DNA of 64,000 nucleotides from Sphaerotilus mobilis (GTDB lineage Bacteria > Pseudomonadota > Gammaproteobacteria > Burkholderiales > Burkholderiaceae_C). The stretch is taken from NCBI RefSeq assembly GCF_004216565.1, contig NZ_SGWV01000010.1:372001-436000 (forward strand), given 5' to 3'. The translations under genes were made by a program, and so were the position numbers. The notes below the pieces were generated by a model that worked only from the letters and a program-made list of their open reading frames with translations, was not told the DNA's origin and did not search any database. Positions 38,975 to 48,208 of the stretch are shown here, in pieces; the stretch's first letter is position 1; the number at the start of each line of letters is the position of its first letter.

Positions 38975-40041
38975 GCCTGCTGCGCGGACCGGGCTACGAC
39001 GCCTTCGACCACCTCGCCACCATGGTCGCCGTGCTGCGTGCGGACGGCCGCTGCGTGTTCGTCAACGCGGCCTTCGAGTCCACGCTGGGACTGCCACGGC
39101 GCACGCTGCAGAAGTCGCGCATCTTTGACTGGTTCATCGACCCGGCGCTGCTGCAGACGACCTTCCGCTCGGTGGTCGACAACGAATACGCCACCGGCCG
39201 TCTGGAAGCCCTGATGCGCCGCACCGCCACCGGCGGCGAGCCGCTGCCGGTGCACGCCATCCTGACCCAGATCGGCCACGGCGAGCAGGTGCTGCTGGAG
39301 CTGGTCGAGATCGAGCAGCAGGCCCGCCAGGACCGCGAGAGCCGCACGCTCGATCAGGCCCGCGTGACCAAGGAGCTGATCCGCAACCTGGCCCACGAGA
39401 TCAAGAACCCGCTGGGCGGCATCCGCGGGGCGGCGCAGCTGCTGGAGATGGAGCTCGACAACAAGTCGCTGACCGAATACACGGGCGTCATCATCCACGA
39501 GGCCGATCGCCTGCAGGCCCTGGTCGATCGGCTGCTGGCGCCGCACCGGCGCCCGCGCGTGGTCGCCGACGTCAACATCCACGAGGTGCTCGAACGGGTC
39601 CGCTCGCTGGTGCTGGCCGAACATTCGAAGGGCCTGGTGATCGTGCGCGACTACGACATCTCGCTGCCCGAGTTCCGCGGCGACCGCGAACAGCTGATCC
39701 AGGCGGTCCTGAACATCACCCAGAACGCCGCCCAGGCGCTGATCCACGACATCGCCGACGGCGACGCGCGCATCGTGCTGCGGACCCGGGCCTCGCGTCA
39801 GGTCACGATCGGACGGACCCGCTATCGACTGGCACTGGACTTGCATATCGAGGACAACGGACCCGGCGTGCCCCCCGAGATCCGCGATCGCATCTTCTTC
39901 CCGCTCGTGACCGGCCGGGACGGGGGTTCGGGCCTCGGGCTGACGCTGGCGCAGGACGTCGTGCAGCAGCACCAGGGCCTGATCGAGTGCGAGAGCGAAC
40001 CGGGGCGCACGGTGTTCAAGATTCAGATCCCTCTGCCGTGA
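38971..40041 (+). CDS. ntrB: Nitrogen regulation sensor histidine kinase NtrB
   Basis: Two-component kinase/phosphatase that sets NtrC phosphorylation. The 356 residues have a PAS domain (about 5-120), the phospho-acceptor His142 in NLAHEIKNPLGGIRGAAQLLE, and the ATPase lobe (QNAAQAL, EDNGPGVP, GGSGLGLTLAQ). The ATG overlaps the preceding stop by 4 bases, with CGGAG upstream. It is followed 52 bases later by ntrC. Cytoplasmic; no membrane segment. Confidence 0.96.
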   Translation: MSLLRGPGYDAFDHLATMVAVLRADGRCVFVNAAFESTLGLPRRTLQKSRIFDWFIDPALLQTTFRSVVDNEYATGRLEALMRRTATGGEPLPVHAILTQIGHGEQVLLELVEIEQQARQDRESRTLDQARVTKELIRNLAHEIKNPLGGIRGAAQLLEMELDNKSLTEYTGVIIHEADRLQALVDRLLAPHRRPRVVADVNIHEVLERVRSLVLAEHSKGLVIVRDYDISLPEFRGDREQLIQAVLNITQNAAQALIHDIADGDARIVLRTRASRQVTIGRTRYRLALDLHIEDNGPGVPPEIRDRIFFPLVTGRDGGSGLGLTLAQDVVQQHQGLIECESEPGRTVFKIQIPLP

Positions 40042-40093
40042 CGGGCCTGCCTGGCCCGTCGCCCGGAGTGGCACAGCCAGGACAGGCCCACGC

Positions 40094-41581
40094 ATGAAAC
40101 CCATCTGGATCGTTGACGACGACCAATCCATCCGCTTCGTTCTGGAGAAGGCCCTGGCGCGCGAGGAGCTGCCGGTGCGCAGCTTCACCAACCCGCGCGA
40201 CGTGCTCGCCGCTCTGGACGAGGACGAGCCGCAGGTGCTGGTCAGCGACATCCGCATGCCCGGCGGCTCGGGCTTCGACCTGCTCGCCAAGGTCAAGGAG
40301 CGCCTGCCCGGCCTGCCCGTCATCATCATGACGGCCTACTCCGACCTGGACAGCGCCGTCTCGGCCTTCCAGGGCGGCGCCTTCGAATACCTGCCCAAGC
40401 CGTTCGACCTGCCCAAGGCGGTCGAGCTGATCCGGCGCGCGGTCGAAGAAAGCCAGCGCGAGGAAAGCGTCGACGAACACGCCACCGAGGTGCCCGAGAT
40501 GCTCGGCCAGGCACCGGCGATGCAGGATGTCTTCCGCGCCATCGGCCGCCTGAGCCAGAGCAATGTCACGGTGCTGATCACCGGCGAGTCCGGCGCCGGC
40601 AAGGAACTCGTCGCCCGGGCGCTGCACAAGCACAGCCCGCGGCAAGGGGGCCCGTTCGTGGCGATCAACACGGCGGCGATCCCCAAGGACCTGCTGGAGA
40701 GCGAGCTGTTCGGCCACGAGCGTGGCGCCTTCACCGGCGCCCAGGCGACCCGGCGCGGGCGCTTCGAGCAGGCCGAGGGCGGCACGCTCTTCCTCGACGA
40801 GATCGGCGACATGCCCTTCGACCTGCAGACCCGGCTGCTGCGGGTGCTGTCGGACGGCCAGTTCTACCGCGTCGGCGGGCACGCGCCGCTGAAGTCCAAC
40901 GTCCGCGTGATCGCGGCGACGCACCAGAACCTCGAAGAACGGGTGCGCGACGGCGCCTTCCGCGAGGACCTGTTCCACCGCCTCAACGTGATCCGGCTGC
41001 GCTTGCCGGCGCTGCGCGAGCGGCGCGAGGACATCCCTTCGCTGACCCGCCACTTCCTGCAGCGCAGCGCCAAGGAACTGGGCGTCGAGACCAAGAAGCT
41101 GTCCGAGGCGGCGATGGCCCTGGTCGTGGGCTTCGAGTTCCCCGGCAACGTCCGCCAGCTCGAGAACCTGTGCCACTGGCTGACGGTGATGGCGCCGGCC
41201 CAGACGGTGGATCCGAAGGACCTACCGCCCGAGGTGCTGGGCGCCCTGCCCTCACACGGTCACGGTCTGGCGGGCCTGTCGTCGGCGCCGATCGGCCACG
41301 CGCCCAGCCCACCCGCCGCCGGCCACGCGGCCGATGTGTCCCGTGCGGCCGCGCCGGTCATGCTCGGCAGCGGTTGGCTGGCCGACCTGGAGCAGGAAGC
41401 CCGTTCGCTGCTGGAGAGTGGCCAGCCGGACGTCTGGGACCACCTGACCCGGCTGTTCGAGGGCCGCTTGATCACCACCGCGTTGGCCATCACCAAGGGT
41501 CGCCGCATCGAGGCCGCACACAAGCTCGGCATCGGCCGCAACACCATCACGCGCAAGATCCAGGAACTCGGCCTGGATTGA
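40094..41581 (+). CDS. ntrC: Nitrogen regulation response regulator NtrC
   Basis: Sigma-54 activator of 495 residues. Receiver domain with phospho-acceptor Asp52 in LVSDIRMPGGSG; AAA+ domain with Walker A GESGAGKE and the sigma-54 contact loop ERGAFTGA; Fis-type helix-turn-helix at the end (EAAHKLGIGRNTITRKIQELG). A Gly/Ala-rich linker lies around residues 385-425. It should act on the glnA sigma-54 promoter upstream. Confidence 0.97.
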   Translation: MKPIWIVDDDQSIRFVLEKALAREELPVRSFTNPRDVLAALDEDEPQVLVSDIRMPGGSGFDLLAKVKERLPGLPVIIMTAYSDLDSAVSAFQGGAFEYLPKPFDLPKAVELIRRAVEESQREESVDEHATEVPEMLGQAPAMQDVFRAIGRLSQSNVTVLITGESGAGKELVARALHKHSPRQGGPFVAINTAAIPKDLLESELFGHERGAFTGAQATRRGRFEQAEGGTLFLDEIGDMPFDLQTRLLRVLSDGQFYRVGGHAPLKSNVRVIAATHQNLEERVRDGAFREDLFHRLNVIRLRLPALRERREDIPSLTRHFLQRSAKELGVETKKLSEAAMALVVGFEFPGNVRQLENLCHWLTVMAPAQTVDPKDLPPEVLGALPSHGHGLAGLSSAPIGHAPSPPAAGHAADVSRAAAPVMLGSGWLADLEQEARSLLESGQPDVWDHLTRLFEGRLITTALAITKGRRIEAAHKLGIGRNTITRKIQELGLD

Positions 41582-41642
41582 AAAACCGCGTCGTCGTTCG
41601 AATGCACAACCCCCGAAACCGAAGGGATTTACTGGCTGGGGG

Positions 41643-41656
41643 TTGACCTGGCTCAA
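41643..41656. promoter_or_regulatory. FNR-type box upstream of the Crp/Fnr gene
   Basis: TTGAC-CTGG-CTCAA matches the known FNR/ANR consensus TTGAY-N4-RTCAA at nine of ten positions. It is about 80 bases before the regulator gene, so auto- or cross-regulation is possible. Confidence 0.6.
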
Positions 41657-41733
41657 GTGCCACGCATACCGCGAGGCGCACATTCGACAACATGCGGTTC
41701 GCCGAACCGCCTTGTCGAACCTCAAGCTAGCCC

Positions 41734-42513
41734 TTGGTTGTGCAGCCCTTGGACACTCCCACACCCATCTCCCGGGCACCGCGCGCCGTGCACTTGCCCA
41801 AGCCCCGGCGCCGGCTGGCGGCGGCGCCACCCGCGCCGGCCGACCCGACGCCCTGGCTGATCGCCTTCGGCACACCGCCGCTGGGCAGCGGCGAGGTCGC
41901 GGTGCTGCAGCAGATCGCGATCCGGCGACCGGTCGCCGCTGGCGAATCCGTCTTCCGCGATGGCCAGCCCGCCCGCACCCTCGTGCTGCTGCTGTCGGGT
42001 GACGCGGTGCTGGGCTCACGCGCGGCCGATGGCAGCTTGCGCACCGAGCGCAGCGTCGCCGGCCCGTCCTGGCTGGACGGCCATTCGGCCTGGCTGGCCG
42101 AGCCCCACGCGATGGAAGCGCTGGCGCTGTCGGACGTCGTCGTCGCCGAACTGCCCATCGAGATCCTGCGCCTGCACCTGACCAACATGCCGCTGCTGGG
42201 CCTGCGCTTCTGCGCCAACCTGGCCCGCGAGGTGCGCTCGCTGACCGACGCCTCGCGCAACCTGCTGCACAACGACGCGCCGGCCCGCTTCGCCCGCTGG
42301 CTGGTCCAGCGCTGCCCCGGCCACGGCGAGCGCTGCGAGATGCGCCTGCAGGAGCGCAAGCGCGACATCGCCCAGCAGCTGGCGATGACGCCCGAGACGC
42401 TGTCACGCCTGATGCGCAACTTCGAAGCGCGCGGTGTCTTCAGCGTCAACGGCTACAACGTCGTCGTGCACGACCTGCCCGCTCTGCGGCAGATGGCGGG
42501 CGAAGACCCCTGA
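41734..42513 (+). CDS. Crp/Fnr family regulator, non-ATG start
   Basis: The 259-residue frame has a cyclic-nucleotide-like beta-roll (AAGESVFRDGQPARTLVLLLSGDAVLG), a dimerisation helix (LRLHLTNMPLLGLRF), and an FNR-type helix-turn-helix with the E-xx-SR recognition helix (MTPETLSRLMRNFEARG). No N-terminal cysteine cluster is present, so it is not a classical iron-sulfur FNR; a Dnr-like or other effector is possible. No ATG is available in frame; TTG at 41734 or GTG at 41740 are candidates, with no clear ribosome site. The N-terminal ~40 residues are Pro/Arg-rich and may not be translated. Confidence 0.85.
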   Translation: MVVQPLDTPTPISRAPRAVHLPKPRRRLAAAPPAPADPTPWLIAFGTPPLGSGEVAVLQQIAIRRPVAAGESVFRDGQPARTLVLLLSGDAVLGSRAADGSLRTERSVAGPSWLDGHSAWLAEPHAMEALALSDVVVAELPIEILRLHLTNMPLLGLRFCANLAREVRSLTDASRNLLHNDAPARFARWLVQRCPGHGERCEMRLQERKRDIAQQLAMTPETLSRLMRNFEARGVFSVNGYNVVVHDLPALRQMAGEDP

Positions 42514-42536
42514 GCCGCCTCAAAGCCACGCCCTTC

Positions 42537-42576
42537 GACATGACAAAGGCCGCTCTCGAGCGGCCTTTGTCATGTC
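42537..42576. terminator. Bidirectional terminator between the Crp/Fnr and ZIP genes
   Basis: An 18-bp perfect stem (arms at 42537-42554 and 42559-42576, core AGGCCGCT / AGCGGCCT) with a CTCG loop lies between two convergent genes and contains A/T-rich flanks on both sides. Confidence 0.82.
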
Positions 42577-42609
42577 GGGTCAGACCGGACCGGGCCGGGC
42601 CGGGCCGCG

Positions 42610-43407
42610 TCAATGGCCGTGCGCCGTGCTGCTGATGGCCGCGATCAGCGCGATGCCGCCGCCCATCCAGCCCAGCTGCAGCAACGTGTCGCGCCAGTCC
42701 AGCCGCTTCTGCAGCTGCGGGATCAGGTCGGCCACCGCGATGTAGATCAGCGTGCTGGCCGCCACCATCAGCATGTAGGGCAAGGCCGCCTCGAACGGCG
42801 CCAGCGCCAGATAACTCAGCACGCCGCCCAGCACCGAGGCCAGCCCGGTGATGCAGTTGAAGAGCAGCGCACGGCGCTTGGTGAAGCCCGCGTGCAGCAG
42901 CACGATGAAGGCGCTCAGCTCATGCGGAATCTCGTGCACACCCACCGCCAGCGCGGTCAGCCAGCCCAGCGCCGGATCGGCCAGGAAGGCCGCACCGATC
43001 AGCACGCCGTCGCAGAAGTTGTGCGTCGCGTCGCCCACCAGCACGCTCCAGCCACCCTTGCCGGCCTGTTCAGCGTCGAAACCGTGGTGGTGGTGGTGAT
43101 GCGGGTCGTCGCCCTCGTGGTGATGGTTGTGGCGGTAGAGCTCGACCTTCTCCAGCAGGAAGAAGAACAGCAGGCCGCCCAGCAGCGTCGCGAACAGGGC
43201 CTGCGGCTCGGCATGGCCACCGCCGGCATGGGCCTCGAAGGCCTCGGGCATCAGGTCCAGCAGGGCCGCCGCCAGCATCACCCCGGTCGACAGGCTGACC
43301 ATGTGGGGCAGCATGCGCGCCAGCAGAGGCAGCGCCAGCCAGCCGGCCAGCAGCACCGACAGCACGCCGCTGGCGAAGGTCGCGATCAGGATGGAGACGA
43401 GGACCAT
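42610..43407 (-). CDS. ZIP family metal transporter
   Basis: Cation transporter of 265 residues with about eight helices. The cytoplasmic loop after helix 3 is histidine-rich (YRHNHHHEGDDPHHHHHHG). Helix 4 has GDATHNFCDG and helix 5 has GVHEIPHE, the metal path of ZIP proteins. Zinc or iron uptake is likely. It is 10 bases after the hydrolase gene, on the same strand; I see no Zur palindrome nearby. Confidence 0.93.
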   Translation of the reverse strand: MVLVSILIATFASGVLSVLLAGWLALPLLARMLPHMVSLSTGVMLAAALLDLMPEAFEAHAGGGHAEPQALFATLLGGLLFFFLLEKVELYRHNHHHEGDDPHHHHHHGFDAEQAGKGGWSVLVGDATHNFCDGVLIGAAFLADPALGWLTALAVGVHEIPHELSAFIVLLHAGFTKRRALLFNCITGLASVLGGVLSYLALAPFEAALPYMLMVAASTLIYIAVADLIPQLQKRLDWRDTLLQLGWMGGGIALIAAISSTAHGH

Positions 43408-43417
43408 CGGGGCGGGC

Positions 43418-44290
43418 TCAGGCCGCGCCGTGTCGGCTCAGCCAGTCGAGGCAGCGGCGCCAGCCGTCCTGCGCATCGGCCTGCCGGTAGCTCGGCCGGT
43501 AGTCGGCGTGGAAGGCATGCGGCGCCTGCGGGTAGACGACAAAGGTCGAGGCCCGGGCCTTTTCCGGAGCGGCGGCCAGCGCGGCCTTCATCTGATCGAC
43601 CGTGGTCAACGGGATGCCGCCGTCCTGTCCTCCGTAGAGGCCCAGCACGGGTGCCTTCAGCTCGCCAGCCAGGTCGACCGGGTGGCGCGGGTTCTGCGGC
43701 GTGACCGGTCCCGTCAGCCGGCCGTACCACGCCACGCCAGCCTTCACCGCCGGCTGGTGCGCGGCATAGAGCCAGGTGATGCGACCACCCCAGCAGAAAC
43801 CGGTGATGCCCAGCCGGGCCGTGTCACCGCCGTTCTTCGCCGCCCAGGCCACGCAGGCATCGAGGTCGGCCATGACCTGGGCGTCGGGCGTCAGGCGGAT
43901 CACCTCGGCCATCAGCTTGTCGATCTCGCCGTAGGACGACGGGTCGCCCTGGCGCACGAACAGCTCGGGCGCGATCGCCAGATAGCCCTGCTTGGCGAAA
44001 CGACGGGCCACGTCGGCGATGTGCTCATGCACGCCGAAGATCTCGCTGATCACCAGGATCACCGGCAGGCCGGTCTTGCCCGCCGGTGCCGCGCGGTAGG
44101 CGGGCACCTGGTAGCCGGCCACGTCGATCATGACCTCGCCAACCGCCAGCCCGGCGCTGTCGGTGCGGATCTCGGTCTGCGCCACCACCGGCAACACGGC
44201 CGCGGCAAAGCCGGTGCCGATGGCCGTGCGCAGGAAATCGCGGCGGGTGTCGTCGCCGGTCACGTCAGCCTGGGGGATGGACTCGATCAT
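43418..44290 (-). CDS. Dienelactone hydrolase family protein with Tat signal
   Basis: Alpha/beta hydrolase of 290 residues. The nucleophile is Cys in GITGFCWGGR, as in dienelactone hydrolases, with the acid in YGGQDGGIP and the base His in APHAFHAD. The N-terminus (DDTRRDFLRTAIGTGFAAAVLPV) is a twin-arginine-type signal, so the enzyme is probably exported, unlike the cytoplasmic chlorocatechol enzymes. Substrate unknown. A TAGAAT -10 box lies 40 bases upstream. It is followed by the ZIP gene. Confidence 0.9.
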   Translation of the reverse strand: MIESIPQADVTGDDTRRDFLRTAIGTGFAAAVLPVVAQTEIRTDSAGLAVGEVMIDVAGYQVPAYRAAPAGKTGLPVILVISEIFGVHEHIADVARRFAKQGYLAIAPELFVRQGDPSSYGEIDKLMAEVIRLTPDAQVMADLDACVAWAAKNGGDTARLGITGFCWGGRITWLYAAHQPAVKAGVAWYGRLTGPVTPQNPRHPVDLAGELKAPVLGLYGGQDGGIPLTTVDQMKAALAAAPEKARASTFVVYPQAPHAFHADYRPSYRQADAQDGWRRCLDWLSRHGAA

Positions 44291-44367
44291 GGGGCTCTCC
44301 CGGTCAGAAGGTGGTCAGGGAAAGCGGGCGATTCTAGGCAGGCGACCGGGCCGTCGCAGGGCCGTGG

Positions 44368-45303
44368 TCAGCGCTGGGCCAGCAAGGCGGCAACCCCGTG
44401 GCGATCGGGCATCGCGGCGATCGCACCGCGGCCGGTGACGGCCAGCGCCGATGCCGCATTGGCCTGCCGCATCGCCTCGGGCAGGCTCAGCCCGCGAGCC
44501 AGTGCGGCGGCCAGCGCGCCGGTGCAGGTGTCGCCCGCGCCGATGGTGTCGACCACATCGACCACCCAGCCCGGCTCGTGTTGCGGGGCCTGACCCGGCC
44601 GGAACAGCCGCACGCCGTCGGCGCCGCAGGTGACCATGACGGCGCCCGCACCACGCGCCAGCAACTGCTGCGCGGCACGCTCGAGCGGCGCGTCCTCGCC
44701 CAGCCCGGCCAGCGCCAGCAGCTCGCCCTCGTTGGGCGTCAGCAGGTCGCACAAGGCGATCAGCTCATCGGGCAAGGGCCGCGCCGGGGCCGGGTTCAGC
44801 AGCGTGAAGACGCCGTGGCGACGCGCCAGCGCGAAGGCCGCTTCGGTCGCCTCGATCGGCACCTCGCACGGCGCCATCACGACCCGCGCGGCGGCGATCG
44901 TCGCGGCGGCCGCGTCGACATGGCGCGGACCCAGCCCGGCACCGGCGCCGGCAAAGACCGCGATGCTGTTGTCGCCACCGTCGTAGACCCAGATCTGCGC
45001 CACGCCGCTGCGCTCGCCCTCGACCACCTCGACATGCTGCGTGGCGATGCCTTCGCGCTGCCACAGGTCCAGCGCCATGCGGCCGAAGTCGTCGCCGCCG
45101 ATGCGCGCCAGCACGGCCACCCGCGCGCCCTGGCGGGCCGCCGCGACCGAGGCATTGCTGCCCTTGCCGCCCGGGCTGACCTCGAAGGCGCTGGCCATCA
45201 GCGTCTCGCCACGCGAGAGCGGGCGCGGCACGCGCGAGACCAGGTCGGCGTTCCAGCTGGCCAGGCAGACGACGTCGGCCTGCTCGCTTGATCGGTCGTC
45301 CAT
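44368..45303 (-). CDS. Ribokinase family (PfkB) sugar kinase
   Basis: PfkB-fold kinase of 311 residues closest to ribokinase: N-terminal ASWNADLVSRVPRPLSRGET, GGKGSNASVAAARQG (first signature) and DTIGAGDTCTGAL (second signature with the catalytic aspartate). The start ATG at 45303 shares one base with the dctM stop (TGATG). The longer open frame is antisense to dctM. It is the last gene of a TRAP cluster, so its substrate is probably the imported compound or an intermediate; ribose itself is not proven. Confidence 0.88.
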   Translation of the reverse strand: MDDRSSEQADVVCLASWNADLVSRVPRPLSRGETLMASAFEVSPGGKGSNASVAAARQGARVAVLARIGGDDFGRMALDLWQREGIATQHVEVVEGERSGVAQIWVYDGGDNSIAVFAGAGAGLGPRHVDAAAATIAAARVVMAPCEVPIEATEAAFALARRHGVFTLLNPAPARPLPDELIALCDLLTPNEGELLALAGLGEDAPLERAAQQLLARGAGAVMVTCGADGVRLFRPGQAPQHEPGWVVDVVDTIGAGDTCTGALAAALARGLSLPEAMRQANAASALAVTGRGAIAAMPDRHGVAALLAQR

Positions 45304-46601
45304 CACTTGACTCCGTAGCCCATCGTTTGCGGCAGCCACAGCACCAGCTGCGGGAACAGCGTCAGCGCCAGCAGCAGCATCAGCAGCATGACGATGAAGG
45401 GCCAGCCCTCCTTCATCATTTCGCCGATCGGGATGCCGGTCAGCGCCTTGGTCACGAACAGCAGCATGCCGAAGGGCGGGTGGACCATGCCGATCATCAT
45501 GTTGAGCACCACCAGAACGCCGAAGTGGACCAGGTCGATGCCCAGCGCGTTGACGGCCGGCAGCAGCATCGGCACGAAGACCAGCAGCAGCACCGAGACG
45601 TCCAGGAAGCAGCCCAGCACCAGGAACATCAGGTTGACCAGCAGCAGGAAGGGCACGCGGCCCAGGTCCATCGCGTCGACCCACTGCGCCATGGCCTGCG
45701 GCACGCCCTCGGCGGTGAAGGCGTAGTTCAGCATGAAGGAGCCGGCCAGGATCAGCGTGATGACCGCGCTCGAACGGGCCGACTCCAGCACCACGCCGGC
45801 CAGGCGGCGCAGGCTCAGGGCCCGGTAGACGAGCGTCGACAGGATCAGCGCATGCAGCGCGGCCACTGCGGCTGCCTCGGTGGGCGTGAAGGCGCCGGAG
45901 TAGATGCCGCCCAGCAGCACCACCGGCATCGACAGCGGCAAGGCCCCGCGGAAGATCACCGTCGGCCATTCGGACCAGGGCACCGGTGCCTCTCGCGGCA
46001 TGTTGCGGCGCACCGCGATGATGTGCACCACCACCATCATCGACAGCGCCATCAGCAGCCCCGGCAGGACACCACCCAGGAACAGCGCGCCGACGGAGGC
46101 GCCCGAGACCAGGCCGTAGATCACCATCGGGATCGACGGCGGGATGATGGGCCCGAGCGTCGCGCTGGCCACCACCACCGCACCGGCAAAGCCGCGGCTG
46201 TATTCGGGCTTGCGCAGCATCTGCTTGATCGTCACCAGACCTGGCCCTGCGGCATCTGCAATGGCGCTGCCGCTCATGCCCGAAAAGATCACGCTGACGA
46301 GGATGTCGACCTGCGCCAGCCCGCCGCGCATGCGCCCGACCAGGATGCGGCAGAAGTCGAACAGCCGTTCGCTGACGGTGCCGGCATTCATCAGGTTGGC
46401 CGCCAGCACGAACATCGGCACGGCCAGCAGCACATAGCTGTTGTAGAGGCCGTTGCCGATCTGCTCGGCCACCAGCCCGAGGTCCTGCTGCTTGACGGTG
46501 AGGTAGGCGACGCCCGAGGCAATCATCGCGAAGCCGATCGGCAGGCGCATCAGCATGCCGGCGACCAGCACGCCGCCGAGGGCGAGGAGGGCAAGGTTCA
46601 T
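45303..46601 (-). CDS. dctM: TRAP transporter large membrane subunit
   Basis: Twelve-helix permease of 432 residues that catalyses sodium-driven uptake of a bound organic acid or related ligand. Family motifs include the N-terminal GVLVAGMLMRLPIGFAM, FFSGMSGSAIADAAG and GPIIPPSIPMVIYG. It is 7 bases after dctQ and overlaps the kinase gene. Confidence 0.95.
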   Translation of the reverse strand: MNLALLALGGVLVAGMLMRLPIGFAMIASGVAYLTVKQQDLGLVAEQIGNGLYNSYVLLAVPMFVLAANLMNAGTVSERLFDFCRILVGRMRGGLAQVDILVSVIFSGMSGSAIADAAGPGLVTIKQMLRKPEYSRGFAGAVVVASATLGPIIPPSIPMVIYGLVSGASVGALFLGGVLPGLLMALSMMVVVHIIAVRRNMPREAPVPWSEWPTVIFRGALPLSMPVVLLGGIYSGAFTPTEAAAVAALHALILSTLVYRALSLRRLAGVVLESARSSAVITLILAGSFMLNYAFTAEGVPQAMAQWVDAMDLGRVPFLLLVNLMFLVLGCFLDVSVLLLVFVPMLLPAVNALGIDLVHFGVLVVLNMMIGMVHPPFGMLLFVTKALTGIPIGEMMKEGWPFIVMLLMLLLALTLFPQLVLWLPQTMGYGVK

Positions 46602-46608
46602 GTCGTTC

Positions 46609-47094
46609 TCAGGCGGACGGGATGGCGGCGTCGTCGAGGTCCAGGCCCCGCCACGCCCGCACGATGGCCACGCCGCTGCGCACCACCAGCGCGGCCATCA
46701 GCAGCACAAAGGGTGCAAACACCAGCATGAAGGACACGTCCAGCACCGGCGTGCCCTCGCGCCGCATGAAGTGGACATAGTCCCAGCTGGCCGGCAGGGC
46801 CCAGGCGCACAGGCCACCGAGCATGGCGTGGCCGGCGATGCGCAGGATGCGGCGGGTGCGGCGTCCGACCGCGTTCCAGACCAGGTCGAACATGACGTGT
46901 TCGCGCTCGGGCACGACCAGCGCGGCCGACCACAGGATCACCCAGACATAGAGCACCACCGCCAGCTCGTCGGTCCACGGCAAGGGCCGGTGGAAGCCGA
47001 AGCGGGCGACGATCTGGACGATGAAGACGAGGAACAGCGCCGTGAACAGGGCGACGGCCACACCGTCGCCCAGGCGCCTGGACAGGCTGCGCAT
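46609..47094 (-). CDS. dctQ: TRAP transporter small membrane subunit
   Basis: Four-helix DctQ protein of 161 residues (first helix AVALFTALFLVFIVQIVARF, conserved LPWTDELAVVLYVWVILWSAA). It forms the permease with the large subunit. The ATG at 47094 lies 15 bases after the binding protein gene. Confidence 0.92.
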   Translation of the reverse strand: MRSLSRRLGDGVAVALFTALFLVFIVQIVARFGFHRPLPWTDELAVVLYVWVILWSAALVVPEREHVMFDLVWNAVGRRTRRILRIAGHAMLGGLCAWALPASWDYVHFMRREGTPVLDVSFMLVFAPFVLLMAALVVRSGVAIVRAWRGLDLDDAAIPSA

Positions 47095-47109
47095 CGGATG
47101 CCGTGCCGT

Positions 47110-48132
47110 TTACTGGGTCGCGTTGATGCGTTCGAGCATGCCCTTGGGCCAGCTCTTGGCGATCTCGCTGGTCGCGTAGGCGCCCTGCACCTGGCGGCGG
47201 AAGGCATCGACGTTGGGCGTCGTCACCGTCAGGCCCTGCTGCTTGAAGAAGTCGACGATGGCGGCCTCTTCCTTGATGCGGTTGTCGTTGTTGAAGGCCG
47301 CTGCCGCGTTGGCTGCGGCCTGCACCTTCTGCTGCTGGGCCGGCGTCATCGCCTTCCAGGACTTGTCGGAGATGGCGATGAAGATGCCGTCGACCAGGTG
47401 GTTGGTCAGCACCAGCTGCTTGGTGACCTCGTAGAACTTGGCCGCGCGCACGGTCGGCAGCGGGTTGTCCTGGCCGTCGATGGTGCCGGTCTTCAGGCCC
47501 AGGTAGACCTCGCCGAAGGCCAGCGGCGTGGCGGTCGCGCCGAGCGCCTCGCCCAGGAACAGCCACTCCTTGCTGCCGGGCATGCGCAGCTTGACGCCCT
47601 TGAGGTCGGCCGGCGTCTTCACGTCGCGCACGTCGCGCAAGTTGACCTGGCGGGTGCCGAGGTAGATGGGGGTCAGCAGCGTGACCTCCATCTTCTCGGT
47701 CGCGAGCTTGAACATCTCCTGGCCGATCGGGCCGGCGAACACCTTGGCCTGGTGCTGCGGGTCGCGGATCACGTAGCCGGCGGTGAAGATGCTGAACTCC
47801 GGCACCAGCTTGGCGATGTCGAAGGCCGAGATCGACGACAGCTCCAGGTTGCCGCGCGCCATGGCGGCCGGCTCGGTGCCTTGCTTGAACAGCGTCGCAT
47901 TGAGGTTGATCTGGACGTCAAACTCGCCCGGCGCGCTCTTGTCGAGCGTGTCCTTGAAGACCGTCCACATCTTGCCGTGCCAGTCGTCGGGCACGGCGGG
48001 CGTCGAGATGCGCAGCGTGACCTTGTTCTGCGCCTGCGCCAGCGGACTGAGCAGCGCGCCCACGCCGAGCACGGCGGCCATGGCGAGGGTCGAAAGGCTG
48101 CGGCGGCGCAGCGTGGTGGCGGGGGTCTTCAT
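47110..48132 (-). CDS. dctP: TRAP transporter substrate-binding protein
   Basis: Periplasmic DctP protein of 340 residues with a Sec signal (STLAMAAVLGVGALLSPLAQAQ). The ligand-binding core shows GVKLRMPGSKEWLFLGEALGA with an arginine at the place that usually salt-bridges a carboxylate. This suggests a carboxylate ligand such as a sugar acid or keto acid. It lies 76 bases after the aldolase gene in one operon. Confidence 0.93.
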   Translation of the reverse strand: MKTPATTLRRRSLSTLAMAAVLGVGALLSPLAQAQNKVTLRISTPAVPDDWHGKMWTVFKDTLDKSAPGEFDVQINLNATLFKQGTEPAAMARGNLELSSISAFDIAKLVPEFSIFTAGYVIRDPQHQAKVFAGPIGQEMFKLATEKMEVTLLTPIYLGTRQVNLRDVRDVKTPADLKGVKLRMPGSKEWLFLGEALGATATPLAFGEVYLGLKTGTIDGQDNPLPTVRAAKFYEVTKQLVLTNHLVDGIFIAISDKSWKAMTPAQQQKVQAAANAAAAFNNDNRIKEEAAIVDFFKQQGLTVTTPNVDAFRRQVQGAYATSEIAKSWPKGMLERINATQ

Positions 48133-48208
48133 GGTGAGTCTCCTTGTTGGATCGGCGTCGAGCCGGTTGGCTTTCAGGTGCGCTTTGTCGTCGGCCAGCG
48201 CCGGGCCG

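Noticed and set aside
41607-41645. Inverted repeat CAACCCCC / GGGGGTTG between ntrC and the Crp/Fnr gene
   Set aside because: The 23-base loop and lack of a T-run make it a weak terminator candidate, and it partly overlaps the FNR-type box; function cannot be claimed.
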